A DNA stretch of 64,000 bases, taken from assembly GCA_037447655.1 (NCBI GenBank), contig JBBHKE010003455.1:559131-623130 (forward strand). The letters run 5' to 3'. This DNA is from Zygnema cylindricum (Eukaryota; Streptophyta; Zygnematophyceae; Zygnematales; Zygnemataceae). The notes beneath the pieces are model-generated. The model was given only the letters and a program-made list of their open reading frames with translations. It had not been told where the DNA came from and did no database searches. The position numbers were made by a program, and so were the translations under genes. Below, in pieces: positions 36,812 through 47,190 of the stretch. Position 1 is the first letter of the stretch. The number at the start of each line of letters is the position of its first letter.

Positions 36812-37414
36812 TACACCCCGAAACGTAATTAGAGTAAATAACGCTTATTCGGTCGCCCTAAATTTTGACTATATCACCTTAATTAGAGTAGCTGATTCTA
36901 TTTTTTTCATTATACTATTTAAGGTAAGGTTTAATTAGCGTAAACAATTATAATATATGTTCATTTTAAATAGTGTAGAGTACGGACGACGTGCGAACGT
37001 GAATAATTGTACTTTTACAAGTAAAAAGGTACAAATAATGATATAATAGAATTGCGCTCACACGTGAAATTGCACTAAACAAAAAAATCAATCACATCCA
37101 AAAAAAGCCGTTTGCATAACTCTCGTTTGACGACAACATCGTCGTCAGTGTGAACATTAACTGACATTCAGCGCGACAAATAATATTAGTGTCATAATGA
37201 CGTCAAACTATACAGACTGACATGTTTTGTACGTCTACGTAATTCAGTGTTCATAATTACAACGAACATAATTATTGCCGACACAACCCAATATAGAGTA
37301 CTAAAATAAATTAGAGTAAACTTCCTATGTGAAAAAGTTATGTCACACAAATTAGCGTTCATAGGTCTAATTTTGTTTTTTTGTTTGTTTACTCTAATTA
37401 CGATTCGCAGTGTA
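36812..37414. mobile_element. TACACCG-family element, 603 bp
   Basis: Left end TACACCCCGAAACGTAATTA and right end AATTACGATTCGCAGTGTA. Inverse-orientation relative of the copies at 37917-38524 and 40965-42425 (shared TATAGAGTACT, TGACATTCAGCGCGAC and CACACTATTT segments). Confidence 0.85.
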
Positions 37415-37569
37415 CCATTTCTATACGATTTTCAGTAACAAAGTACAATGTTGTACGAACAAACCCCTCCGTACACCACACTATTCATGAAATATGTACG
37501 ATATGACCGTTAACGCTAATTCACAAGAACCGTAATTAACGTCAAAGAAAAATTAGATTTATCAATTGT

Positions 37570-37642
37570 ATTTCAGGTATTAATGTCAAAATTTAGGGGT
37601 GCGGATATAGAGTACATAAGGCTAATAACGATTCACGGTGTA
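37570..37642. mobile_element. Truncated copy of the 203-bp TACACCG MITE
   Basis: Reverse-orientation end piece: ATGTCAAAATTTAGGGGTGC and then CTAATAACGATTCACGG match the complement of the left end of the 39206-39408 copy. The other end is missing. Confidence 0.75.
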
Positions 37643-37916
37643 CCATATTCCGTTCAAAGTAGTGCAGCAGCCCCCCGCGCTCGTCTCTCCCGGGAACAGA
37701 GTCCCATCGGCCATCGCCCTTCGATGATGGCCTGCCATGACTAGGCACAGTCTTGCAGAGTACGACGGCGGTCGGCAATTACCATTCTACTTGGGCAACG
37801 CGGAAACTGTACAAATTATGACCTAAACGACAAAAACGGTATGACAATAATTTGTAACTTACTGGTATCTAACATTTGCGTCAGTTGTCATAATTTTGTG
37901 AGGATTCGGAAGTACA

Positions 37917-38524
37917 GACACCGCGAATCGTAATTAGAGTAATGAAAAAATTAGAGTAAAAAAACAAAATTAGAGTAATGAACTCTAATTTATGTGATAT
38001 AACTTTTTCACAGAGGAAGTTTACTCTAATTTATTTAAGTACTCTATATTGGGTTATGTCGGCGAAAATTATCCGCGCTGAAATTATGAACTCTAAATTA
38101 CGTAGATGTACAAAATATGTCATTCCGTATTGTTTTGAAGTCATTATGACGTTAGTACTATTTGTCGCGCTCAATGTCAGTTAATGTTCACACTGACGAC
38201 GATGTTGTCGACGGACGAGAGTTATGCGAACGGCTTTTTTTGATGTGATTGATTGTTCGTTTAGTGTGATTTCACGTGCGAGCGCGATTCTATTAAATCA
38301 TTATTTGTACCTTTTTACTTAAAAAAGTACAATTTTGCACGGTCGAACGTCGTCCGTACTCCACACTATTTAAAACGAACCTAAATTACAATTTTTTACG
38401 CTAATTAAACTTACCTAAATTAGAATAATGAAAAAATTAGAATCGTTTACTCTATTTGATGTCATAGAGTCGAAATTTTGAGCGACCAAATTAGAGTAAT
38501 TTACTCTAATTACGATTCGCGGTA
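37917..38524. mobile_element. TACACCG-family element, 608 bp, intact sister of 40965-42425
   Basis: Ends GACACCGCGAATCGTAATTA (first base changed) and TAATTACGATTCGCGGT. Contains uninterrupted versions of both sites that are occupied in the 40965-42425 copy: GCGCGATTCTATTAAATC near 38282 and ACCTTTTTACTTAAAAAAG near 38309. Confidence 0.85.
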
Positions 38525-38895
38525 CTGTACTGTACTGTAGTCGGCTCGGCGCAAACTCGCTGCTCCGGAAAAAGAACACTAAAAAAAAATATTGAAGGTA
38601 CAGTCTTGTACCAATTTACCACGGACTAGTAAAGACATACCGTACATCTGTTGAATATTGTCATAAATGTCCTATTTGTACGGATTTGGACTTTTTTCCG
38701 ATTACTACGTAGTATTCGCTTGTTTCGTACAATTCGTAAAATTCGTACGTCACATAATGTACGGAAACTGTACGGAAATTGAAAAAAAAACGTTGCGTCA
38801 TTTGCGCGCGCGTACTCCGTCTTCAGAAGGAAGCCGTTGTTAGAGACGATGTAAATTCCGCCGCTCACCGCTTGTTCAGTTTTGCTTCATTTGCC

Positions 38896-39085
38896 CGCGC
38901 GTATTTTTATCTGAGCGGCGCGGAATTTATGGCGTCTCGCACGCGTATTTTTATATGAGCGGCGAGTCGCGGAATTTATGGCGTCTTGCACGCGTATTTT
39001 TATCTTAGCGGCGAGCCGCGGAATTTATGGCGTCTCGCACGCGTATTTTTATCTGAGCGGCGAGTCGCGGAATTTATGGCGTCTC
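38896..39085 (+). repeat. Tandem repeat, about 49 bp unit, four copies
   Basis: Unit GCGTATTTTTATCTGAGCGG followed by CGAGTCGCGGAATTTATGGC and GTCTCGCAC. Units start at 38899, 38943, 38992 and 39041; the first lacks about five bases (GAGTC). Flanked on both sides by a longer direct repeat containing TCCGTCTTCAGAAGGAAGCC (near 38815 and 39155). Confidence 0.9.
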
Positions 39086-39205
39086 CAATGGCGGCTTCCT
39101 TGAGCCGTTTTGCTTCATTTGCACGCGCGTATTTTCATCTGTCCTCCACTCCGTCTTCAGAAGGAAGCCGCCGTTGGAAACGCCGTAAATCCCGGCGCTC
39201 GCCGC

Positions 39206-39408
39206 TACACCGTGAATCGTTATTAGCGTCATGTACGCTATATCGGCACCCCTAAATTTTGACATTGATACCTTAAATATAATAAATTACACTATTTAAG
39301 GACGTGGAGCATAATCTGCCACGTCTCCTGGCACTAAATTAGAATGAATGACGCTATTTTTTTCTTTACACTAATAATTTCTATACGCTAATAACGATTC
39401 AAGGTGTA
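39206..39408. mobile_element. 203-bp TACACCG MITE, copy 1
   Basis: TACACCGTGAATCGTTATTA and its inverted end TAATAACGATTCAAGGTGTA. Exactly the same length as, and only about six bases different from, the copy at 56015-56217. Confidence 0.92.
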
Positions 39409-39601
39409 GTTCGTTGCATTTATCAGTTTTTTTACGGTATTGAATATTTAATTTTTTATTAGTACATGTTAAAAAAGTACGAATTTTACCGACGAAGTTT
39501 AAAAGTTTGAAAATGTTTTATGCGCACGGAACGTAGTATTCGTTAGTTTACTCCGTGCGTTTTATGCGCATAGGACATCTATATTATATTGTATGGCACA
39601 G

Positions 39602-40134
39602 TACACCGCCAATCGCTATTAGAGTATATAATGCCAATTCGGTGCCCTTTTTTCAAAAAAAAAAACCCGAAATACAATCCATAATTTTATTTTTTCCATT
39701 ATTCTAATTAGGTTTTTTTTTCAATTAGCGTTAATAAGGAAAGTACACTGCGATGGAAATAGTGTGGCGTACGAACTGGGAATATTCGTACGAAATGGTA
39801 CTTTTTTAATTAGGAAAGCATAAAAAGACACTTAACATTATTGCGCACACATGTGAATGTGCACTGGAAGAAAGAGACGCAAACTCGTCGACAAAAATCA
39901 CGTTCTCATATGTTAGTCCGTCGACCGTGTGAACAGCGCGATGGCGTACGAATTGTCAGATTTTGTACGGCTACACAGATTAATGTAGACATCGAAAGGG
40001 CGGGCATTTATTATTCAGGAGAACCCAAATTACAGTTAGGGATTAATTAGTATATATATATTTAAAAAAAAAAAAAAAATCCCGATTAGTGTTAATAACA
40101 CTATTTTTTTTTTTACGCTATTTATTCCTTTACT
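39602..40134. mobile_element. TACACCG-family element running into the gap
   Basis: Left end TACACCGCCAATCGCTATTA; the sequence keeps the family character (AATTAGCGTTAATAA, TTTTACGCTATTTATTC) up to the Ns, where the right end should be. Confidence 0.75.
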
Positions 40135-40144
40135 NNNNNNNNNN
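40135..40144. other. Assembly gap (10 N)
   Basis: Run of ten Ns at a repeat-rich position: a transposon end is missing on the left and the left end of a Harbinger-like element on the right, so the true distance is unknown. Confidence 0.99.
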
Positions 40145-40186
40145 TGGGAGCCCGTTCTCTAAAGTCGGGCAGTTTTTTGAAGTAGT

Positions 40187-40210
40187 TTTTAGTGGAGCGC
40201 TCCACTAAAA
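40187..40210. repeat. Perfect 24-bp palindrome
   Basis: TTTTAGTGGAGC followed by its exact reverse complement, 43 bp right of the gap. Confidence 0.9.
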
Positions 40211-40706
40211 TCCCTTTCATAGCAGGTTTAGTTGCTTACGTTTTACCGGGTGCGTGCGCTGTGTGCTCGCCCTTTTAAAATCCTGCTGAGCGATAAAAGA
40301 GGGACGGGCAGTGCGCGTACATGCATTTTATGCTCCTACATGGCCTTTTTTGACTTCCCCAGCGCCTGGAGGTGAAAGTAAGTACCCAGGAGCCATCTTA
40401 AAACGCAGCAACAGCGGAGAGGGGAGAGGGAGAGTGTGATAGTGGCCTCATTCTAAAAAGTGTGAGATAAAAGTGATAGTGTGAGAGGGAGAGGGGAGAG
40501 GCGACAACGACGCAAAATTCTACCGAGGACCCATGAATGAAAGTGGAGGTCCGCGACCCCTTCAGTTTTTTCCGGTACATCCTCGTATTTTACGTACATG
40601 CGCGTGACGGGCAGGGAGAAAATAGCGAGTCGTCCTAAAATTTTCCCGCTCGTGTGTCGCGTGCGTGGGCCATTTTGCATTCGTTGATTTGGACGATACT
40701 TTCCCT

Positions 40707-40730
40707 AAAATCACCTCGCGAGGTGATTTT
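40707..40730. repeat. Conserved palindrome of the Harbinger-like family, 24 bp
   Basis: AAAATCACCTCG followed by its exact reverse complement, about 235 bp from the element end. The same palindrome is at 58987-59010. Confidence 0.95.
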
Positions 40731-41239
40731 TGATGAAGTTTTTTGACGGGCTGAAATCTCTTGCCCGAGGGTCGAAAAAAGGAAAACGCCAAAATTTGTT
40801 AAGATGACGACAAATATGAAGTACATCCAAAGTATAGACTTAACGTTTGCTGTACTTTTAAAGAATTGATTTTTTTGTACGTCTAAAGTTTTTATCGTAC
40901 GGACCTGCGCTTTGTGCAAAAACGACAGATTAAAGTCGATACTTTAACACATGGGGACGTACCCTTACTCTAATTTTGTTAAGTACTCTATATTGGGATA
41001 TGTCGGCAATAATTATCCGCGCTGAAATTTTGAACACTAAATTACGTAGACGTTCAAAATCTGTCAGTCCGTATAGTTTTGACATCATTATGACGTTAGC
41101 ATTATTTGTCGCGTTGAATGTCAGTTAATGTTCACACTGACGACGATGCTGTCGGCGGACGAGAGTTATGCGAACGGCTTTTTTTCGATGTGATTGATTT
41201 TTCGTTTAGTGCGGTTTCACGTGCGAGCACGATTCTAAT

Positions 41240-41721
41240 CATAGTTGTTCACGTCGTTTAGTGCGAACGATTTAATCGCGACGAATTATACGTAACAAAC
41301 GCATTGAACCTTTTGAAAAAATTGTAAAAATCGTTAATGAATTTTCATCCGTACTATTCCGTACATGTAAACAAAAATAAATTTCACATATACTGCAGTT
41401 TGTACATTTTTCGTACATTTTACGTATCTTTTCAATTTAGTCCTTACATTTTTGGATATATTTCGTACATTTCCGTACAATTTATGTTCTGTTTACCGGA
41501 CAGAAAGTACGACGAAGTGTAACGTATCTTTTCGCCAAATTTCGTACATTTAACAAACAAAACCGTACAGCAATCGTAAAATATCGTACAGTTTCCGTAA
41601 ATTAGCCGTTCAGTTTTCCAGACAGAAAGTACATCGCGTTTTTTTCCGATTTATTCAAAAGTCACGAATTATACGTTTTAATCGGAAAAAAGGAAAAAAT
41701 CGCGCGATTTGAACAACTATG
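41240..41721. mobile_element. hAT-like non-autonomous element 1, 482 bp
   Basis: Ends CATAGTTGTTCA and TGAACAACTATG, flanked by the perfect 8-bp duplication ATTCTAAT (41232-41239 and 41722-41729). Interior is packed with CGTACA/TCGTACATTT motifs and two copies of CCGGACAGAAAGTAC-type sequence. Eight-base duplication is typical of the hAT superfamily. No transposase. Confidence 0.9.
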
Positions 41722-41753
41722 ATTCTAATAAATCATTACTTCTACCTTTTTAC

Positions 41754-42209
41754 CATAGTTCAAAAGTAGGCGTTTTTTGGTAAGCCTTTTGTAGGCCGCC
41801 TTTAGCGTAAGTTGTGTTATGGGCTTTCCATGTGATCTTCTTAGATCGCTACTTTCATCAGCGACCGTCCGATCCTCCGAATCTGACGATAGTCCTATCG
41901 TAAGCTGTGTTATGGGCTTTTCATGTGATCTTCTTAGATCGTTACTTTCATCAACGACCGTCAGATCGTCTGAATCTGACGGTTTAAATAAAACGTCGCT
42001 CAAAACTCACAGAAAAATATTTTTGTCCGATTTTTTTTTTCAAATTTAGACATGACGTTTAATTCTCTATCGATCCATGTGAAACTCAACCTTGTTACTA
42101 TTTTATTTCATTTTGCGACCAATACAATATGGGTCTTAAGGCCATATTGTATATTTTGCATACAATAGGCATATTGTATGGGCGTACGGTCACCTACTTT
42201 TGAACTATG
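41754..42209. mobile_element. hAT-like non-autonomous element 2, 456 bp, with a 93-bp duplication
   Basis: Ends CATAGTTCAAAAGTAGG and its exact complement, flanked by the perfect 8-bp duplication CTTTTTAC (41746-41753 and 42210-42217). Contains a diverged tandem duplication with a 93-bp period (starts 41813 and 41906). The minus strand is open across both units (41725-42003, 92 residues) and reads a 31-residue repeat containing DESNDLRRSH and KPITQLT. Confidence 0.9.
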
Positions 42210-42579
42210 CTTTTTACTTAAAAAAGTACAATTTTGCACGTTCGAACGTCGTCCGTACTCCACACTATTTAAAACGAACCTATATTACATTTTTTTACGC
42301 TAATTTAACTTACCTAAATTAGAATAATGAAAAAATTAGAATCGTTTACTCTATTTGATGTCATAGAGACGAAATTTCGAGCGACCGAATTAGAGTAATT
42401 TACTCTAATTACGATTCGCGGTGTACCGTATTGACTTTGTACGCACAGAGGCACAGGTGACAGAAGTACGGTCCTAAAAAGCCCGCACCACAGTGGCACA
42501 AGTTTACAAATGCTAGGACCCGTCTACATGATGCCCGTTTTCGTTAGTCTAACGGTCTCGAGCTATGCTGCCCAGAAAA

Positions 42580-42640
42580 TACACCGCTCATCGTTATTCT
42601 TGTTAAAAAAAAAATAGCGTAAACGCTAGTTTAGTGATAA
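42580..42640. repeat. Solo TACACCG-family end
   Basis: TACACCGCTCATCGTTATTC with no matching right end identified; the following sequence runs into the next element at 42730. Confidence 0.45.
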
Positions 42641-42729
42641 TAACGTTGTATTCTGTGTTTTAGTTTTTTTGAAAAAAGAAAACATTTCAATTAATTTTGG
42701 CACTTAGCGCCAAATATTGTTTCAACTTA

Positions 42730-43724
42730 GGGTATGTTCCCGTGTAGCCGTAACTTAATCTTGTTACTTTAATTTTAGTGAAGATTCTCCGTATTAGGGT
42801 ACTTTTGTTGGTGCTAAAGTTACAATTATTTTCTGTCGTTTTCCTCAATAACTTAGAAAAAAACGAGAAAATCCGCAGCATTACAAGTTGCGTCTCCTTA
42901 AAACTTTATACGTACTGGATTTAGTCGTCGCGATGCAGTTTGTCGTCTAGCGCGTATCGACCCACTTTTGCGTCCTTCCAACTCATCTTCAAACTTTATA
43001 TAAAATCACCTCATGAGGTGATTTTAAATAAAGTTCCATGAGGTGAGCGAATAGCCAGATGTTGTCGCACGTGTCGGAATTTTTTGACAAATTTTGTGCG
43101 CGGAGTACCAAAAAATAACCCACTGCACGTTTCCAGCCTCTGCGTGACATTTTTCCGTGCGCTTTTTCGTACAGGGGTTGTGGAGGGGGTCTCGGCCAAC
43201 AGACGCCATTTCGCAAAAGCGAAGTCCGTGAAAGCGCCTCTCTTTCTCTCCCTCTCCCACTACCGTGTCTATCTCACAATTCTTGCAATGAAAAACGTCA
43301 ATAATGGTATCAAATTATAGATCTCTATGATTTCTTTTTACTATCTTTGGGCGTATTTTGATGGCAAGTAGAGTGAGAAAAGACTAAAAAACAAAATCGG
43401 GAAACCTTGGAGGAAAGTTTTAGAATTTGTGACGTTGACGCTGTCATAATTTGAGCGTGACGTCAAAATGTCACAAACACTAAACATCTACAATGTCACC
43501 AGTAGCTAGACGTCTAGAACCGTCGCTATTTTGTAAACGTCATCAATTGTCGCGAGTTTTGTAGCTGTCTACAACCGTCACAAATTACACCCACGTCTAC
43601 ATCTGTCACAATCTAAATTAACCATTTAATTTCTTTACATATGAATGCTATGAAATTAGTACTTATAACCTTCGCTAAAAACAAAGTTACAAGACTGAAG
43701 TTTCGTTTACATGTGAAAGTACCC
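42730..43724. mobile_element. Harbinger/Tourist-like element, 995 bp
   Basis: Ends GGGTATGTTCCCGTGT and ACATGTGAAAGTACCC, flanked by TTA at 42727-42729 and at 43725-43727. Carries a perfect 26-bp palindrome at 43001-43026, a CT tract near 43240 and TGACG/GACGTC motifs at 43430-43610, in the same order as 33985-34917. No transposase. Confidence 0.85.
43001..43026. repeat. Conserved palindrome of the Harbinger-like family, 26 bp
   Basis: TAAAATCACCTCA followed by its exact reverse complement, 272 bp from the left end of the host element. Confidence 0.95.
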
Positions 43725-43727
43725 TTA

Positions 43728-45214
43728 GGGTATGTCTCCATGTGCTTGTAACTTAGCGAGCTTACTTTGTATTTTAGCGTAGATTCTTCGTACACTGTTT
43801 TCAAGTGTCCCAATATGTAATAAGGAAATTGATACTTAAGGGTGTGACGATTGTATGCGTCGACAATGCCCGTGACGGTTGTCAATGACTACAATCTGTG
43901 ATGGCGCATATTAGTTGTAACTGCTTGTGACGTCCCATGTCTTTCCGTGACATTGTAGACGTACCGCCTTCCAGCCTATGCCGTTTCATGGTTGAAGAAG
44001 ATGTGCTTTGTATTTGCGTCTGCCGTCCGGTCGACGTAAAATGGCATCGGAATCTTGAGACCCCTGCAAAAAAAAATCCGTACCGGAGGCAAACGGACAA
44101 AACAAAACAAACCGTGTACTATTCCTCGTGCGGAAATTGTGTTTGAAAGTTTTGATAAGTTTGAAATTAAGGTTTGAAGATGGCGTCTATTGACATGGCG
44201 GGGTCAAAGCATAGAACAACAACATGTAGTACATTCTAAGTTGTTGATGGCCTTAAGCGTTTCCTTTTCAATTTCTTTTGCTTTGTTGTAACTTAAGCCG
44301 TATGTCGCTAAGTTTTAGAGGAAAATGATAAAAAGAACCGACTTTGGGACATGGGAGACATAACTTTGCTTTTCAGAGTGTTTCTATGTTCGAAAACGAA
44401 AACGTTACTTTAAACTATGACGGTTGTAGACGTGGGTACAATTTGTGACGGTTGTAGACGTCTACACAACTGGCAACAAGTTTTTACGTTTACAAAATAG
44501 CGACGGTTGTAGACGTCTAGTGTTTTGTGACATTGTAGATGCCTAAGGTTTGACGTCATGCTCACTTGTGACAACGCCAACGTCACTGATTGAAGAACTT
44601 CCGGCCATGGCTTCTCAATTTCGTTTTTTCAACTTTTCTCACTCAGACTCGCCACCAAATTATGCCTAGAGTTAGTCAAACGAAGCATTTTCCAAAGCTC
44701 TTTCATTGCATACCAATATTGTCTTGTTTCGTTCCAAGACGTGAGAGATAAAACTGACAGTGTTAGCGGGAGAGGGAGAGAGGCGCCTTCACGGACCTCA
44801 CTTTTGTAAAATAGTATCCGTTGCTTGAGACCCCTCAACTGCGCTTGTATGGAAAAAATTCCGTACAGGTTGGGTACTGACAAATTTTATTTTTTGTGCA
44901 CTCCGCTTTTTGTAAAGATGTTTAAAATTTTTACAACACATACAAAAACATAATCCTATTCGTGGTTCAACTGTTCCTTAAATAAAATCAACTCGTGAGT
45001 CATTTTCAAATAAAGTTTGAAGATGAGCTGGAATGGCATGGTAGTGGGTCGAAAAGAGCAAGACGACAAGCCGTGGTACATTTTAAGTTTCAAGATTTCG
45101 CAAATTGTAATTTGGTTTCACAAATTTATTGTTCAGTAGATTTTCTCGCTGCAGGCTTTGTTTCGGGCGAAAGAGTAAAAACAAACCCTTGCTTTGACAC
45201 ATGTAAACACACCA
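43728..45214. mobile_element. Older Harbinger/Tourist-like element in the opposite orientation
   Basis: Left end GGGTATGTCTCCATGT directly abuts the neighbour, sharing one TTA. Carries the TGACG/GACGTC motif zone at 44400-44590, GA tract near 44770 and a decayed palindrome at 44984-45006 (AAAATCAACTCGTGAGTCAT). The right end, ACACATGTAAACACACC then ATTA, is tentative. Confidence 0.65.
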
Positions 45215-47190
45215 TTAGTAGCACCTACGCTGAAATGTAACCAGCACTATTTCAAGTGATATACTACCCTGGCAGTGCTGTTGTTTATCGGGTAAAAAAA
45301 ATTATCGCGAAAAATTCATCAAGGGGCCTCCAATCAAATGGTAGTTTATTGCCGGAAAGTAAAATAGACATTTTCATAAAGAAGATAGTACCAAAAGCTT
45401 CTTGCCAAACGTAAGCTCAAAACAGCTAATACCCATCTTTCAAGTTATCTATGAACATCCACCCCAAGATTGTAAGTTCATGTTCGGCAACTTCAAACGA
45501 ATTTTCAAGATTTTTACAACTTAATAGCATACGAAAGTGAACTTCAAGAATTTCAATAAATAAAAAAAATGGCCGACTGTGCTGCAATGAGTTATCCACT
45601 CAACTGTTGAAAAAAATGAAACACAATACCAGCAGATTTTAGGTCTCCTAGTCTCATAAAGAGAAACAGAGGCGAACTGAGAAAAAAAAATCCAGCATCC
45701 AAACAAGCAAATTAGCGTATAGGTTCAGAAAGGGCAACAGAGAACAAAAATGTGGCTTTATTATGTGAACAAAAGCACATCAAAGACTGCAAAAATGTCT
45801 TTCTTTGTGTGCTTCTGAATAGACAACAGGCACATAAAAGACGAGAGAGTACCAACAATCAGCAGCACCATGTGACTGTGAAGTAAAGAGACACCTTTGC
45901 TAAGGCTCCTCTAGTTCCTATCAACCACTCATGCGGTACAGCACATGCCACGCTCTGACAAAAAAATGGTAAAGCTTTCAAAATTTGTCTCCAGGCTTTC
46001 TGAAACGTGGCTTGGTTTCCACATCCATTCAACTACTATCCCGTATTTGCGTGCCAACTGGCTCACGAAAACATTATGTCCTAACAAATGCTTAAACTGT
46101 TCTTTTCCAACGAGGAACAGAAGTATTAAGAGCTCGTGAGCTGTATGGAAAACAATTGAAGCCGAAAAATGCCCAGAGAACAAACCTCCAGGAACAACTT
46201 TCCAAATTTCACCCTCGGACCAATTATTTACAAACACCCTTGACAAAAACCACCACCAGAGATAAAAGTCCATAGAGTCGGTGATAAACTATCATAAATC
46301 TTCATCTCCATGAAAATGCCCCTGACTTTCCGCCTGCGCATGTCAAAAACAAAAAATTACTACAACATGGTTAACACTTCTAAAGAATGTTATTAAGAAA
46401 AAAAAAGAAAGAACTCAAATAAGGCGAAGTATTTCCGAACAAACCATTCAATCGCTTCATTTGCACACATCAAAATACGAAAAACCTACTGTACTGGACA
46501 GCTAAAATAGACAATTAAAAAACCGGAGAAAGCAAACTGATAATGCTAATGGTTGAACCAGTAAAGTTAAGAAAAGCCAGTGGCTATGTTTGAACCATTA
46601 GCAGAGAAAAAGGACAATAAGCACATGCAACAAACAGTACACAACTGTAGTCCATAGATCTGAACTCGGTCGGGACCATGCCTAACATAATACTCTTTGA
46701 AAAGTATACTTATCTAGGCATCATTTTACAGGTTGGCCCCTAGTTTCCCATACTTTGAGACTTAGGTCGCCATATTTATTGCACACCTCATGAGATAATC
46801 ATTTAAACTTCATTATTCTGGATTTACTGTATGAAACGCTATACTAAGAACAGTTTCTGCGTCGACAATATGAAGAGTCCGCTTAGCAACTTCTCCACCT
46901 TACAAAGATAACAAGTGATTTTTTCCTAATGCGAATGATCCTGAAAGATTTGAGCATTAGAGTCTAGTTTATTCAAGGAGAACAGAGCGACTTCCCTTTT
47001 GTATAAACTATCATTGGTCAAAACCGAAATGGCAAGCAATGGGCTACACTCACAGAAAGAGAAAGTCATCCCACAAGAATCCCCTTTTAAAACACTAAAC
47101 AACACCATGACAAAGGGAATCTAAAGAGACCTGGTTGTATTTATTTATTAACTAATGCTTTACCCTCCTTGTACTTCTCAAGCAATTTCT
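45215..47190. other. Intergenic region, 3' flank of IFRD
   Basis: No gene recognised. An open minus-strand frame at 45929-46273 (114 residues, aromatic-rich) has no recognisable domain and no splice-consistent link to IFRD. Family-specific transposon ends are absent here. Confidence 0.5.

Larger units (their letters stand above)
40145..40964. mobile_element. Harbinger/Tourist-like element, left part lost in the gap
   Basis: Right end ACATGGGGACGTACCC followed by TTA at 40965-40967. Contains the GAGAGGGAGAGG tract (near 40480), the conserved CCATGAATG segment (near 40530) and a perfect 24-bp palindrome at 40707-40730, all shared with 58311-59243. Confidence 0.8.
40965..42425. mobile_element. 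TACACCG-family element with two nested insertions and a truncated left side
   Basis: Aligns with the intact 37917-38524 copy from its TTACTCTAATTT segment to the right end TAATTACGATTCGCGGTGTA. It is cut on the left by the Harbinger-like element that inserted at that TTA, and interrupted by 41240-41721 and 41754-42209. Confidence 0.9.

Noticed and set aside
38896-39085. CRISPR-like array of regular repeats
   Set aside because: Units are directly contiguous with no unique spacers, and the genome is eukaryotic; it is an ordinary tandem repeat.
33920-45214. Search for a transposase or reverse transcriptase in the repeat block
   Set aside because: No long frame and no DDE, RT or integrase motifs in any frame examined; all elements seem non-autonomous.
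45929-46273. 114-residue minus-strand frame downstream of IFRD
   Set aside because: No recognised domain, no linked exons and no composition change; kept only as a note in the intergenic entry.
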